Assembly (NCBI GenBank): GCA_022820945.1
Contig: JAJEEP010000049.1
Span: forward strand, 62,001-126,000
DNA from: Alphaproteobacteria bacterium
Lineage (GTDB): Bacteria; Pseudomonadota; Alphaproteobacteria; UBA828
Direction of reading: 5' to 3'
DNA length: 64,000 nucleotides
Of the stretch, positions 17,537 through 24,942 are shown in pieces. Within the stretch, counting starts at the first letter, position 1, and each line of letters begins with the position of its first letter. The notes under the pieces are model-generated. The model was not told the origin of the DNA. It was given only the letters and a program-made list of their open reading frames with translations, and made no database searches. The translations under genes were made by a program, and so were the position numbers.

Positions 17537-19856
17537 CCCGCGACTTGTCGGGATCGTAGAAGGGGAACGGCACCACCGCCGCCTCCAGGCGCTTCTGTAC
17601 GCCGTCGAGCTGGCCGACCTCGACGACGGTCCCCGTCTCGGCATGCTCCACCGCCATGCGGCAGAGCGCGACGGACTTGCCCGTCATCGGCGAGCGCGTG
17701 CCCGACGTCACGACACCGACCCGGTGGCGGCCGACGAACACGCCGTCGCCGTGGCCCGTGACCTCGTCGCCGGTGAGTTCGAGACCCACCAGGACGCGCT
17801 GCGGGTTAGCCTTGCGCCTGACCAGCGCCGCCTTGCCGCAGAAATCGTCCTCCTTCGACCTGAGCGGCACGGTGAAGCCGATCCCCGCCTCGAAGGGGTC
17901 GGTCTGATCGTCGAATTCGTAGCCGGGGAAGATCAGGCCCGCCTCGATCCGCAGAATATCGAGGGCCTCCAGGCCGAGCGGGCTGATTTCGTGCGGCTCG
18001 CCTGCCGCCCACACCGCATCCCACACCGCCTCGCAGTCGGTCGGGTGGCAAAATATCTCGTAGCCGAGCTCGCCGGTGTAGCCCGTGCGGGAGACCACGA
18101 TCGCCGGCCCGTCCGGCTCGCCCAGCCGGCCGACGGCGAAGCGGAACCACCCGAGCTCGTCGATGCTCGGCTGGGCCGGCGGCGTCCAGACGACCTCGCT
18201 CACCACCTGCCGGCTCAACGGCCCCTGAACCGAAAGGTTGTGGAGCTGGTCGGTGGACGAGCGCACCCACACGTCGAGGCCGAGCGCCTCGGCCTGCTCG
18301 CGCAGCCTGGCGCCGCCCTGATCGCAGCCGCCGATCCAGCGGAAGTTGTCCTGACCCAGCCGGAACAGGGTTCCGTCGTCCAGCATCGTGCCGGTGTCGT
18401 AGCACATGGCGGTGTAGACCACCTGCCCCACCGCGAGCTTCCGCACGTTGCGGGTCAGGCAGTGCTGCAGCAGCGCCTCCGCCCCCGGCCCCAGCACCTC
18501 GAACTTGCGGAGCGGCGAGAGATCGATGGCGGCTACGCGCTCGCGACAGCCCCAGTACTCGGCGATCGGCCCGACGCCGGTGTAGCTGTTGGGCAGCCAG
18601 TAGCCGTTGTACTCGACGAAATCGCGCGTGAGGCCGCTGGTGCGGGCGTGGAAGCCGGTTTCCTTGGTCATGGTCACGTCCGCATCCGGTTGCTTGTAGT
18701 GGCCGACGGCGCGCGTGAAGGACTCCGTCTCCGGATAGACGCGCACGTGAATGTCGGTGGGGTTCCATCCGTTGGCCGCGTCGATGTCGTCCGGGCAGGC
18801 GGACGAGACGCAGACCAGGTCGGTCAGCGCCCGCAGCAGGACGTAGTCGCCGGGGCGCGACCACGGCTCGTCGAGCACGAACAGGTTCTGGCCGTCGACA
18901 ACGGTGTTGTAGAAGAAGTTCATCGCCATCCAGCCGCGCCGGGGCTGAATCGCGTACGACTCCAGGGCCATGTTGAAGTTGTCCGAGCAATTGGCGTGGC
19001 CGGGGTATCCCTGGTCCTCATAGTACTTGGCCGCGCAGGCGAGGCCGAAGGCGTCGTGGCGCATGCAGGTGTCTTGCACCACCTCGACCAGCGCCACGAA
19101 ATCCTGGTCGAGATACTTGGCCCGCTGCCCCGGATGAGGATAACCCAGCCCCATGAGCGAGCGGGTTGTGGTCACGTCGAGGCAGCGCTCCACGCCCTCG
19201 TCCAGCCGTGCCCAGTGGAACGCCTGGAAGTCCGTGCACTGACGCCCCTCGACATCGATGATCTGGAGCCACTCGCCGGCGCGCACCTCGTAGCTCGCGG
19301 CCGTGCGGCGGTCGATCCGCTGGTCGAGGCGCGGGTCCGCCAGCGGCTCGGGCAACACAGCCTCGCCCGCCGGCGCCGCACCAGCGGCCCGCTCGACGAA
19401 CACCACGATAGGCGTCGGCGGGTCCTGTCCATCGGCCGCCATCGGCGCACCGGGCGTCGCCACGATCACCGTGCCAGCACCTGTCGCGGTGAAAGACGCC
19501 TCCGCGCCGGCGCGACTCTCCGGCCCGAACAGGTCGAGAGACGAGGCGCCATCGAGGTCGCGGTCGACGTGCGCCACGCCGTCGGCGACCAGCCGGGCGA
19601 GACCGGCGGCATTCCCCCCTGCCCTCTCGCCCAGCAGGCTTTCGGCGAACCGGCCGTCGTCCGTCACGCAGACCAGCTCGCAGGCCTGCCCGCCTTCCGC
19701 GTTGACGAGGCGGATGACGTCGCCGCCTGCGATCCGAATGGCCCGCGCGCTCCGCCCCCGAACGACGTAGCGCTCCACCCCCGGCGGCAGCGCGAGAACG
19801 CCCGGTCGCCGCACGCCGCGCGGGAAGTGAACTTCACCGGCTGAAACGAGTTCCAT
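17526..19856 (-). CDS. DUF1989-GcvT fusion: putative methylamine/betaine-type demethylase
   Basis: 776 residues with three parts. About 1-180 is a degenerate DUF1989-like segment (VVRGRSARAIRIAGGDVIRLVNAEGGQACEL). About 180-385 is a full DUF1989 (urea-carboxylase-associated) domain with RAGEWLQIIDVEGRQCTDFQAF, HANCSDNFN and a Cys-containing VCVSSACPDDID metal site. About 390-776 is a GcvT (aminomethyltransferase) fold with SFTGYTGELGYEIF-like SRTGYTGELGYEIFCH and GTRSPMTGKSVALCRM. GcvT-fold enzymes demethylate glycine, dimethylglycine or DMSP onto tetrahydrofolate. The gene is followed upstream by a betaine/proline-type ABC transporter in the same direction, so the imported solute is likely its substrate. 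Confidence 0.8.
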   Translation of the reverse strand: MELVSAGEVHFPRGVRRPGVLALPPGVERYVVRGRSARAIRIAGGDVIRLVNAEGGQACELVCVTDDGRFAESLLGERAGGNAAGLARLVADGVAHVDRDLDGASSLDLFGPESRAGAEASFTATGAGTVIVATPGAPMAADGQDPPTPIVVFVERAAGAAPAGEAVLPEPLADPRLDQRIDRRTAASYEVRAGEWLQIIDVEGRQCTDFQAFHWARLDEGVERCLDVTTTRSLMGLGYPHPGQRAKYLDQDFVALVEVVQDTCMRHDAFGLACAAKYYEDQGYPGHANCSDNFNMALESYAIQPRRGWMAMNFFYNTVVDGQNLFVLDEPWSRPGDYVLLRALTDLVCVSSACPDDIDAANGWNPTDIHVRVYPETESFTRAVGHYKQPDADVTMTKETGFHARTSGLTRDFVEYNGYWLPNSYTGVGPIAEYWGCRERVAAIDLSPLRKFEVLGPGAEALLQHCLTRNVRKLAVGQVVYTAMCYDTGTMLDDGTLFRLGQDNFRWIGGCDQGGARLREQAEALGLDVWVRSSTDQLHNLSVQGPLSRQVVSEVVWTPPAQPSIDELGWFRFAVGRLGEPDGPAIVVSRTGYTGELGYEIFCHPTDCEAVWDAVWAAGEPHEISPLGLEALDILRIEAGLIFPGYEFDDQTDPFEAGIGFTVPLRSKEDDFCGKAALVRRKANPQRVLVGLELTGDEVTGHGDGVFVGRHRVGVVTSGTRSPMTGKSVALCRMAVEHAETGTVVEVGQLDGVQKRLEAAVVPFPFYDPDKSRVRM

Positions 19857-19878
19857 GACGTCCGCCTTTCCGTAAAGC

Positions 19879-21882
19879 CTATGGAGTCAGACCAAGCTGG
19901 CGCCGCCGCTGCGCCGACCACTCGGTAACCAGGCGATCCACCGTAAGCCCGATGAACGCCACGCAGAGTCCGATGACGAGGCCCTTGCCGGCGTCGGCGA
20001 AGGTGAGCGCCCGGAAGATCTCCTGCCCCAGGTCCTTGGTCCCGATGAAGGCGGCGATGATCACCATGAAGAGCCCGAACATGATGGTCTGATTGACCCC
20101 CAGCATGATCTCGGGGAAGGCCAGCGGCATCCGCACCTTCCACAGGATCTGCCGCGGCGTGCAGCCGGCGGTGATCGCCGCCTCGATGGTCTCGCTGGGC
20201 ACGCCGCGCAGGCCGAAGATCGTGTAGCGGACGATGGGGATCGCCGCGTAGATCACGATGGCGGTGATCGCCGCCACGTCGCCCACCTGGAACAGCATGA
20301 TCACCGGGATCAGGTAAATGAACGACGGGAAGGTCTGGAACGTGTCGCAGAGGAGCTGCACGAAGCGCGTGCGCCGCGCCGTCTTCGACGCCCAGATGCC
20401 GAGCGGCAGTCCGAAAATCACGCAGAGGATCAGCGCGAAGAAGACCATGTAGGCGGTGATCGACGCGCGCTCCCAGAAGCCCGTGAGCGCGATGAAGGTG
20501 ACGAAGCCCGCCGCCGTCGCCGCCAGCCGCGGGCCTGCGAGGCGCCACCCGATGGCACCCGCCAGCGACGCAACCGCGATCCACGGCATCCACTGGAAGC
20601 CCGTGCGCAGCGGGATCAGCACATGGACGAGCAGGCCGTCGCGAATGATGGAAAGCGGGTCGTAGAGCGAGAACGTGATGAACTCGACGACCATGTCCCA
20701 GAACGGCGCGGTGGTGATCGTTGCAGACCTGGGCAGCTCCTGGGCGTAGGGCGTCAGCAGCGCCGCGACGATCGAAGCGGCGATGACCGCACCGGCAGCC
20801 GTCAGGTAAGGATGCACCCGCCAGAACGGGCCGTCGGGACGACGCTCGGGCTGTTTCTCGGAGAGCGCCCGGCTGAGGCGGTCGAGCATCACCGCCATCA
20901 GCACCACGGCGACGCCGTTCTCCAGCGCCTGCCCGAGACGCAGGCTCTGGAGGCGGAACAGCAGGTCCTGTCCCAGCCCCTTGGCGCCGACGAAGGAGGC
21001 GATGACGACCATCGCCAGACACTGCATGATGACCTGGTTGACGCCCAGCATGAGCGAATCGCGCGCGGCCGGAATCTCGACCTTGTAGAGCATCTGCCAG
21101 CGCGTGCAGCCTGCCATGCGGCCGGCCTCGCGCACCTCCTCGGCAACCCCCTTGAGCCCGAGCAGCGTGAGCCGGGTCATGGGCGGAATGGCGAAGAGGA
21201 TGGTAGCGATCGCGCCGGCCCGGTGCGAGACGCCGATGAACAGCGCGACCGGGATCAGGTAGGAGAAGTGCGGCAGCGACTGCATGACATTGAGGATCGG
21301 CCACAGCACCCGCTCGAAGGGCGGCGACTTGGCCGCGACAACGCCAAGTGCCACGCCGACGGCCGCAGCAATCGGCGCCGAGACCAGGACGACGGAAAGC
21401 GTAGTCATCGAGAGCGACCACTTGCCGAAGACGGCGAAGTAGACGATGCAGCCGCCGGCGAGCAATGCGAGCCGCCAGCCCTTCAGCCACCAGCCGAAGA
21501 CCGCGGCGAGACCGGCGATCATTATCCAGGGGATGGCAGGGATCCCGATCGACCTGAAACCGCCGACGAGCAGGCCGTGCACGATGTCGAGCGGCCACTC
21601 GATCCCGAAGGCGATTGCCCGCGTTACGTCCTTGACCGTGAAGACGCCGAAGATCTCGTGCTTGTGGAAGACGTCGACGACGACGTTGATCCAGTCGATG
21701 AAGGGAACAGCGATGTCCCGGGGCCAGACGATCCCGGCCTCGGGCAGGATCGGCTTGAGCGCGAGCAGAACGACGAAGGGCACCAGCACGAGCAGCGGCC
21801 CCGCCCCCGGCATGCGCCAGAGGCGGCGGGTGGCCGCGACCGAGCCTGCGATCGATCCGCCGAGGGTCCGCTCTGCGGCCAT
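19879..21882 (-). CDS. Betaine/proline-type ABC transporter permease, tandem-fused
   Basis: 667 residues containing two complete binding-protein-dependent permease domains in one chain. The EAA loop occurs twice: VREAGRMAGCTRWQMLYKVEIP in the first half and IEAAITAGCTPRQILWKVRMP in the second, each followed by LMLGVNQ or IMLGVNQ and a GAKGLGQ/GTKDLGQ motif. ProW/OpuAB permeases usually carry one such domain and act as homodimers; here one polypeptide would supply the pore. The start ATG is 3 bp after the ATPase stop, and the DUF1989-GcvT gene follows 22 bp downstream. Confidence 0.9.
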   Translation of the reverse strand: MAAERTLGGSIAGSVAATRRLWRMPGAGPLLVLVPFVVLLALKPILPEAGIVWPRDIAVPFIDWINVVVDVFHKHEIFGVFTVKDVTRAIAFGIEWPLDIVHGLLVGGFRSIGIPAIPWIMIAGLAAVFGWWLKGWRLALLAGGCIVYFAVFGKWSLSMTTLSVVLVSAPIAAAVGVALGVVAAKSPPFERVLWPILNVMQSLPHFSYLIPVALFIGVSHRAGAIATILFAIPPMTRLTLLGLKGVAEEVREAGRMAGCTRWQMLYKVEIPAARDSLMLGVNQVIMQCLAMVVIASFVGAKGLGQDLLFRLQSLRLGQALENGVAVVLMAVMLDRLSRALSEKQPERRPDGPFWRVHPYLTAAGAVIAASIVAALLTPYAQELPRSATITTAPFWDMVVEFITFSLYDPLSIIRDGLLVHVLIPLRTGFQWMPWIAVASLAGAIGWRLAGPRLAATAAGFVTFIALTGFWERASITAYMVFFALILCVIFGLPLGIWASKTARRTRFVQLLCDTFQTFPSFIYLIPVIMLFQVGDVAAITAIVIYAAIPIVRYTIFGLRGVPSETIEAAITAGCTPRQILWKVRMPLAFPEIMLGVNQTIMFGLFMVIIAAFIGTKDLGQEIFRALTFADAGKGLVIGLCVAFIGLTVDRLVTEWSAQRRRQLGLTP

Positions 21883-21885
21883 GGC

Positions 21886-22908
21886 CTACGAGCGGTCGGC
21901 GTACATCGCGTCGACGAGGCCGAATCGGTCGATCACGCCGATCGTCGCGCCTCTCTCGTCGACGACCGCCACCGGGCCCTCGGCCTCGATCACTTGCGGC
22001 GCAACATCCGCCAGCGTGGAGTCCGCCCTCACTTCACCTTGCGTCGTCTCGCCCGCAGCAGGGGCGCGCATCGCGGTCGCCACGGAGAGCAGGCGATCCC
22101 GCGCCACGTCCTTGGTGAACTCGCGCACGTAGTCGGTCTCGGGGTTCTCGATCAGCTCGGTGGCAGTGCCGGACTGCTCGATGATGCCGTCCTTCATGAT
22201 GATGATGCGATCCGCGAGCCGGATGGCCTCGTCGAAGTCATGGGTGATGAACAGGATCGTCTTCTGCAGCATGTTCTGCAGGCGAATGAACTCGTTCTGC
22301 ATCTCGCGCCGGATGAGCGGATCGAGGGCGGAGAACGGCTCGTCCAGGAACCAGAGCTCCGGCCCCACCGCGAGCGAGCGGGCGATGCCCACCCGCTGCT
22401 GCTGCCCGCCCGAGAGCTCGCGCGGGTAGTAGCGCTCGCGTCCTTCGAGGCCGACCAGCTCGATCATCTCGCGGGCGCGAGTCTCCCGCGTGCGGCGGTC
22501 GATGCCCTGGACCTCGAGCGGAAAGGCCACGTTCTGCAGCACCGTGCGGTGGGGCAGCAGCGCGAAGTGCTGAAACACCATGCCCATCTTGTGGCGGCGG
22601 AGCTGCGTCAGCTCCCGGTTGGTCGCCTTGAGCAGATCCTGACCCTCGAACTCGATTTCGCCGGCGGTGGGCTCGATCAGGCGGGCGAGGCAACGGAGCA
22701 GCGTGGACTTGCCGGAGCCCGAGAGCCCCATGATCACTAGAATCTCGCCGGCATTGACCTCCAGCGAGGCGTCGCGCACGGCGGGGATGTAGCCTTCTTC
22801 CAGAATCGCTGGGAGGCCGGGCGCGCCCTCGTGCCTGTCCATGAACTGCCGGGGCTTGGGGCCGAACAGCTTCCATACGCTGCTGCACGTCAGAATCGGC
22901 TCGGCCAA
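21886..22908 (-). CDS. Betaine/proline-type ABC transporter ATP-binding protein
   Basis: 340 residues, ProV/OpuAA family. Walker A GLSGSGKST, Q-loop MVFQHFALLPHRT, signature LSGGQQQR, Walker B LWFLDEPFSALD and the switch His in LFITHDFDEA are all intact. A C-terminal extension (about residues 250-340, ending GVIDRFGLVDAMYADRS) resembles one degenerate CBS domain, the osmosensing/regulatory part of this family. The open frame extends upstream with no in-family sequence; the TTG at 22906-22908 is chosen because GGTGGAG lies just before it and ILTCSSVWKLFG is the usual opening. Confidence 0.88.
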   Translation of the reverse strand: MAEPILTCSSVWKLFGPKPRQFMDRHEGAPGLPAILEEGYIPAVRDASLEVNAGEILVIMGLSGSGKSTLLRCLARLIEPTAGEIEFEGQDLLKATNRELTQLRRHKMGMVFQHFALLPHRTVLQNVAFPLEVQGIDRRTRETRAREMIELVGLEGRERYYPRELSGGQQQRVGIARSLAVGPELWFLDEPFSALDPLIRREMQNEFIRLQNMLQKTILFITHDFDEAIRLADRIIIMKDGIIEQSGTATELIENPETDYVREFTKDVARDRLLSVATAMRAPAAGETTQGEVRADSTLADVAPQVIEAEGPVAVVDERGATIGVIDRFGLVDAMYADRS

Positions 22909-23040
22909 ATCGCGTCTCCACCGTTGCGGCGGAGCACATGCCGCTGCCCCGCCCTGTCGGCGCGTCGTCCCTGTCGCCGGCGGCGCAGGGAGAGGCAGCC
23001 GTGTGCCGGTACTATGTGCCGGCAGGGGCTGGAAATAAAG

Positions 23041-23077
23041 CGAGGGCGCCGCCACAGGGAGAAGGACGGCGCCCTCG
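23041..23077 (-). terminator. Hairpin between substrate-binding protein and ATPase genes
   Basis: CGAGGGCGCCG (23041-23051) pairs perfectly with 23067-23077 across a 15-nt loop, followed on the minus strand by CTTTATTT. It lies after the binding-protein gene and before the ATPase, a place where partial termination or mRNA stabilisation would give more binding protein than transporter. Confidence 0.6.
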
Positions 23078-23095
23078 TAGCCAGCGGGCTCTAGG

Positions 23096-24064
23096 CTAAT
23101 TCACCCAGGACTGCCACTTGGCTTCGTTGTCGGCGAGCCACTTGTCGGCCGCCTCCTCGATCTCCATGCCGTCGATGTCGACGAGCTTGGACATCACCGC
23201 GATATCGAGGTTGCTCAGGTTCATCTTCGAGACGATGGCGTAGACCGTCGGCCACTTGTCAGGCATGCCGTTCCAGACGCCGATCTTGAGATAGCCGTCC
23301 TTCGGGTTGCCGCAGTCGTAGGTCATATCGGGGTTGGGACCCCAGGCCGGGTCGTCCTTGCAGCCCTCGCCATACTCGGGGAACTCGACGAACTTGCCGT
23401 CGTAGATCGCCTCGATGAAGTTGGGCGTCCAGTTGAAGTGCACGATCGGCGCCTTGCGCTCGAACGCCGATGCGAGCTCCGCCCAGATCGCCGCTGCCGA
23501 ACCCGCGTTCACCACCTCGAAGTCCATGCCGAGGCCTTCGACACGCTCCGCGTCGTGCTTCAACCAGTCGACCGGCCCGCCAAGGAAGCGACCCTTCGGG
23601 GCCGTCTCGGCAGTGGCGAACATCTCGGCGCAGGCATTCAGCGCCTCCCAGTCGGGCAGGCCGGGGCACTGCTCCTCGACATAGCTGGGATACCACCACT
23701 CCTCGCGGGTCTTCGCGTCATGGGTCGCAGCGTCGATCACGCAGCCTTGGGCCACGACCTGCTCGAACGCCACGCCGAACGCGCCCTGCCAGACCTCGTG
23801 GACCACATCGATGTCACCCTCGCACATGGAGGTGTAAACCACCTGGCTGTCGGCCGGGATGAACTCGGTCTCGAAGCCCTGGCCGTTCAGAACCTTGCCC
23901 AGTACGTGAGCGCCCACGATCTGGCTCGACCAGTTATGGATCGGGATCTTGATCGGGTCGTCGGAGTCCGCGGCCTCGGCCACGCCCGACACTGCACCTG
24001 AGAGGCCGATCGCGGCCCCTGCGACGAGCGCGATTGCCCACCGCCTCATTTTCGTACCCACCAT
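23096..24064 (-). CDS. Betaine/proline-type ABC transporter substrate-binding protein
   Basis: 322 residues with a signal peptide (MRRWAIALVAGAAIGLSGAVSGVAEA, cleavage just after). The mature protein has the OpuAC/ProX fold: IPIHNWSSQIVGAHVLGKVL, DIDVVHEVWQGAF, APIVHFNWTPNFIEAIYDGKFVEFP. Trp residues in HNW, EVW, WW and NW positions suggest the aromatic cage used to hold quaternary ammonium compounds such as glycine betaine, choline or carnitine. Two starts are possible, 24064 or the Met at 24049. It heads the transporter operon and is divergent from torR. Confidence 0.88.
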   Translation of the reverse strand: MVGTKMRRWAIALVAGAAIGLSGAVSGVAEAADSDDPIKIPIHNWSSQIVGAHVLGKVLNGQGFETEFIPADSQVVYTSMCEGDIDVVHEVWQGAFGVAFEQVVAQGCVIDAATHDAKTREEWWYPSYVEEQCPGLPDWEALNACAEMFATAETAPKGRFLGGPVDWLKHDAERVEGLGMDFEVVNAGSAAAIWAELASAFERKAPIVHFNWTPNFIEAIYDGKFVEFPEYGEGCKDDPAWGPNPDMTYDCGNPKDGYLKIGVWNGMPDKWPTVYAIVSKMNLSNLDIAVMSKLVDIDGMEIEEAADKWLADNEAKWQSWVN

Positions 24065-24145
24065 AGTCGCCTCCTCATCGTTGCACGCATGCTTGTGTTC
24101 TCGTGCGCGGGCCCACCGCGCCGAACGAAGAAGCCTAGTGGAGCG

Positions 24146-24174
24146 TTGTGAACAAGACAGACCCTTGCGATAAA
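24146..24174 (+). promoter_or_regulatory. Putative torR promoter
   Basis: TTGTGA (24146-24151) and GATAAA (24169-24174) are 17 bp apart, about 65 bp before the chosen torR start. On the minus strand the -35 region reads TGTTCA (24149-24154), the core of the E. coli TorR box; one half-site only, so self-regulation is a guess. Confidence 0.35.
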
Positions 24175-24237
24175 CAGCCTGTAAAAGATCATGAAAGATG
24201 TGAAAATGACTTGGAGATGGAGGCGCGGGGCCCGGAG

Positions 24238-24942
24238 ATGACGGACCCGTATCACATCGTCGTGGTCGAGGACGACGCCGTTACCCGCACCAAGCTCGCC
24301 GGCTACGCCCAGGCGGCGGGTCACCGGGTGAGCGAAGCGGAGGACGGCGAGCGCATGTGGCGCATTCTCGAGAGAGATGCCGCCGACCTCATCCTGCTCG
24401 ACATCAACCTGCCGCGCGAAGACGGTCTCGATCTGACCCGGAAGCTCAGGGCGCAAAGCAACGTCGGGATCATTCTCGTCACGGTGCGCGACGACGACGT
24501 GGACCGGATCCTCGGCCTCGAGATCGGTGCCGACGATTACATCACCAAGCCCTTCAACCCGCGGGAGCTGCTGGCACGGGTCAAGAGCGTCCTGCGGCGC
24601 GCCAAGGAAGGCACGCGGGAGCCTTTCTCGGGGCGGCGCTTCGCCGGTTGGGAGTTCTCGTCGGCGGCCCGCAAGCTGGTCTCGCCGGAGGGCGAAACCG
24701 TTCAGCTCACCCGGGCCGAGCATGAGCTTCTCGCGGCCTTGGTGGATCATCCGGGCCAAGTGCTTTCGCGGGAACGTCTGCTCGCGCTGATCACTCACCG
24801 GTCCTGGGAGCCGGGCGACCGTACCATCGACGTCCTGGTCCGGCGGCTCAGGCGGAAGATCGAGCAGAACCCGAAGAACCCCGAGATCATCGTGACCGCA
24901 CACGGTGAGGGTTACGTGTTCACCCCCGCAGTCACCACCTGA
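24238..24942 (+). CDS. torR: OmpR-family response regulator TorR
   Basis: 234 residues: receiver domain with the acidic pair in VVVEDDAVT, phospho-acceptor Asp55 in LILLDINLPREDG, and Lys in ITKPFNPREL; then a winged-helix DNA-binding domain (VQLTRAEHELLAALVDHPGQVLSRERLL, RTIDVLVRRLRRKIE, HGEGYVF). Identification as TorR rests on the adjacent torS and torT. The ATG at 24238 starts right before the first beta strand; a longer frame from a GTG at 24148 exists. Its end overlaps the torS end by 31 bp (convergent). Confidence 0.82.
   Translation: MTDPYHIVVVEDDAVTRTKLAGYAQAAGHRVSEAEDGERMWRILERDAADLILLDINLPREDGLDLTRKLRAQSNVGIILVTVRDDDVDRILGLEIGADDYITKPFNPRELLARVKSVLRRAKEGTREPFSGRRFAGWEFSSAARKLVSPEGETVQLTRAEHELLAALVDHPGQVLSRERLLALITHRSWEPGDRTIDVLVRRLRRKIEQNPKNPEIIVTAHGEGYVFTPAVTT

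Noticed and set aside
17643-19844. 733-codon plus-strand open frame opposite the DUF1989-GcvT gene
   Set aside because: Shadow frame from G+C-rich codon bias; no recognisable domain, Arg/His/Asp-rich composition, and the minus strand encodes a clear enzyme.
20623-22740. 705-codon plus-strand open frame opposite the ABC permease and ATPase genes
   Set aside because: Very Arg/Asp/His-rich, low-complexity translation without motifs; antisense of conserved transporter genes.
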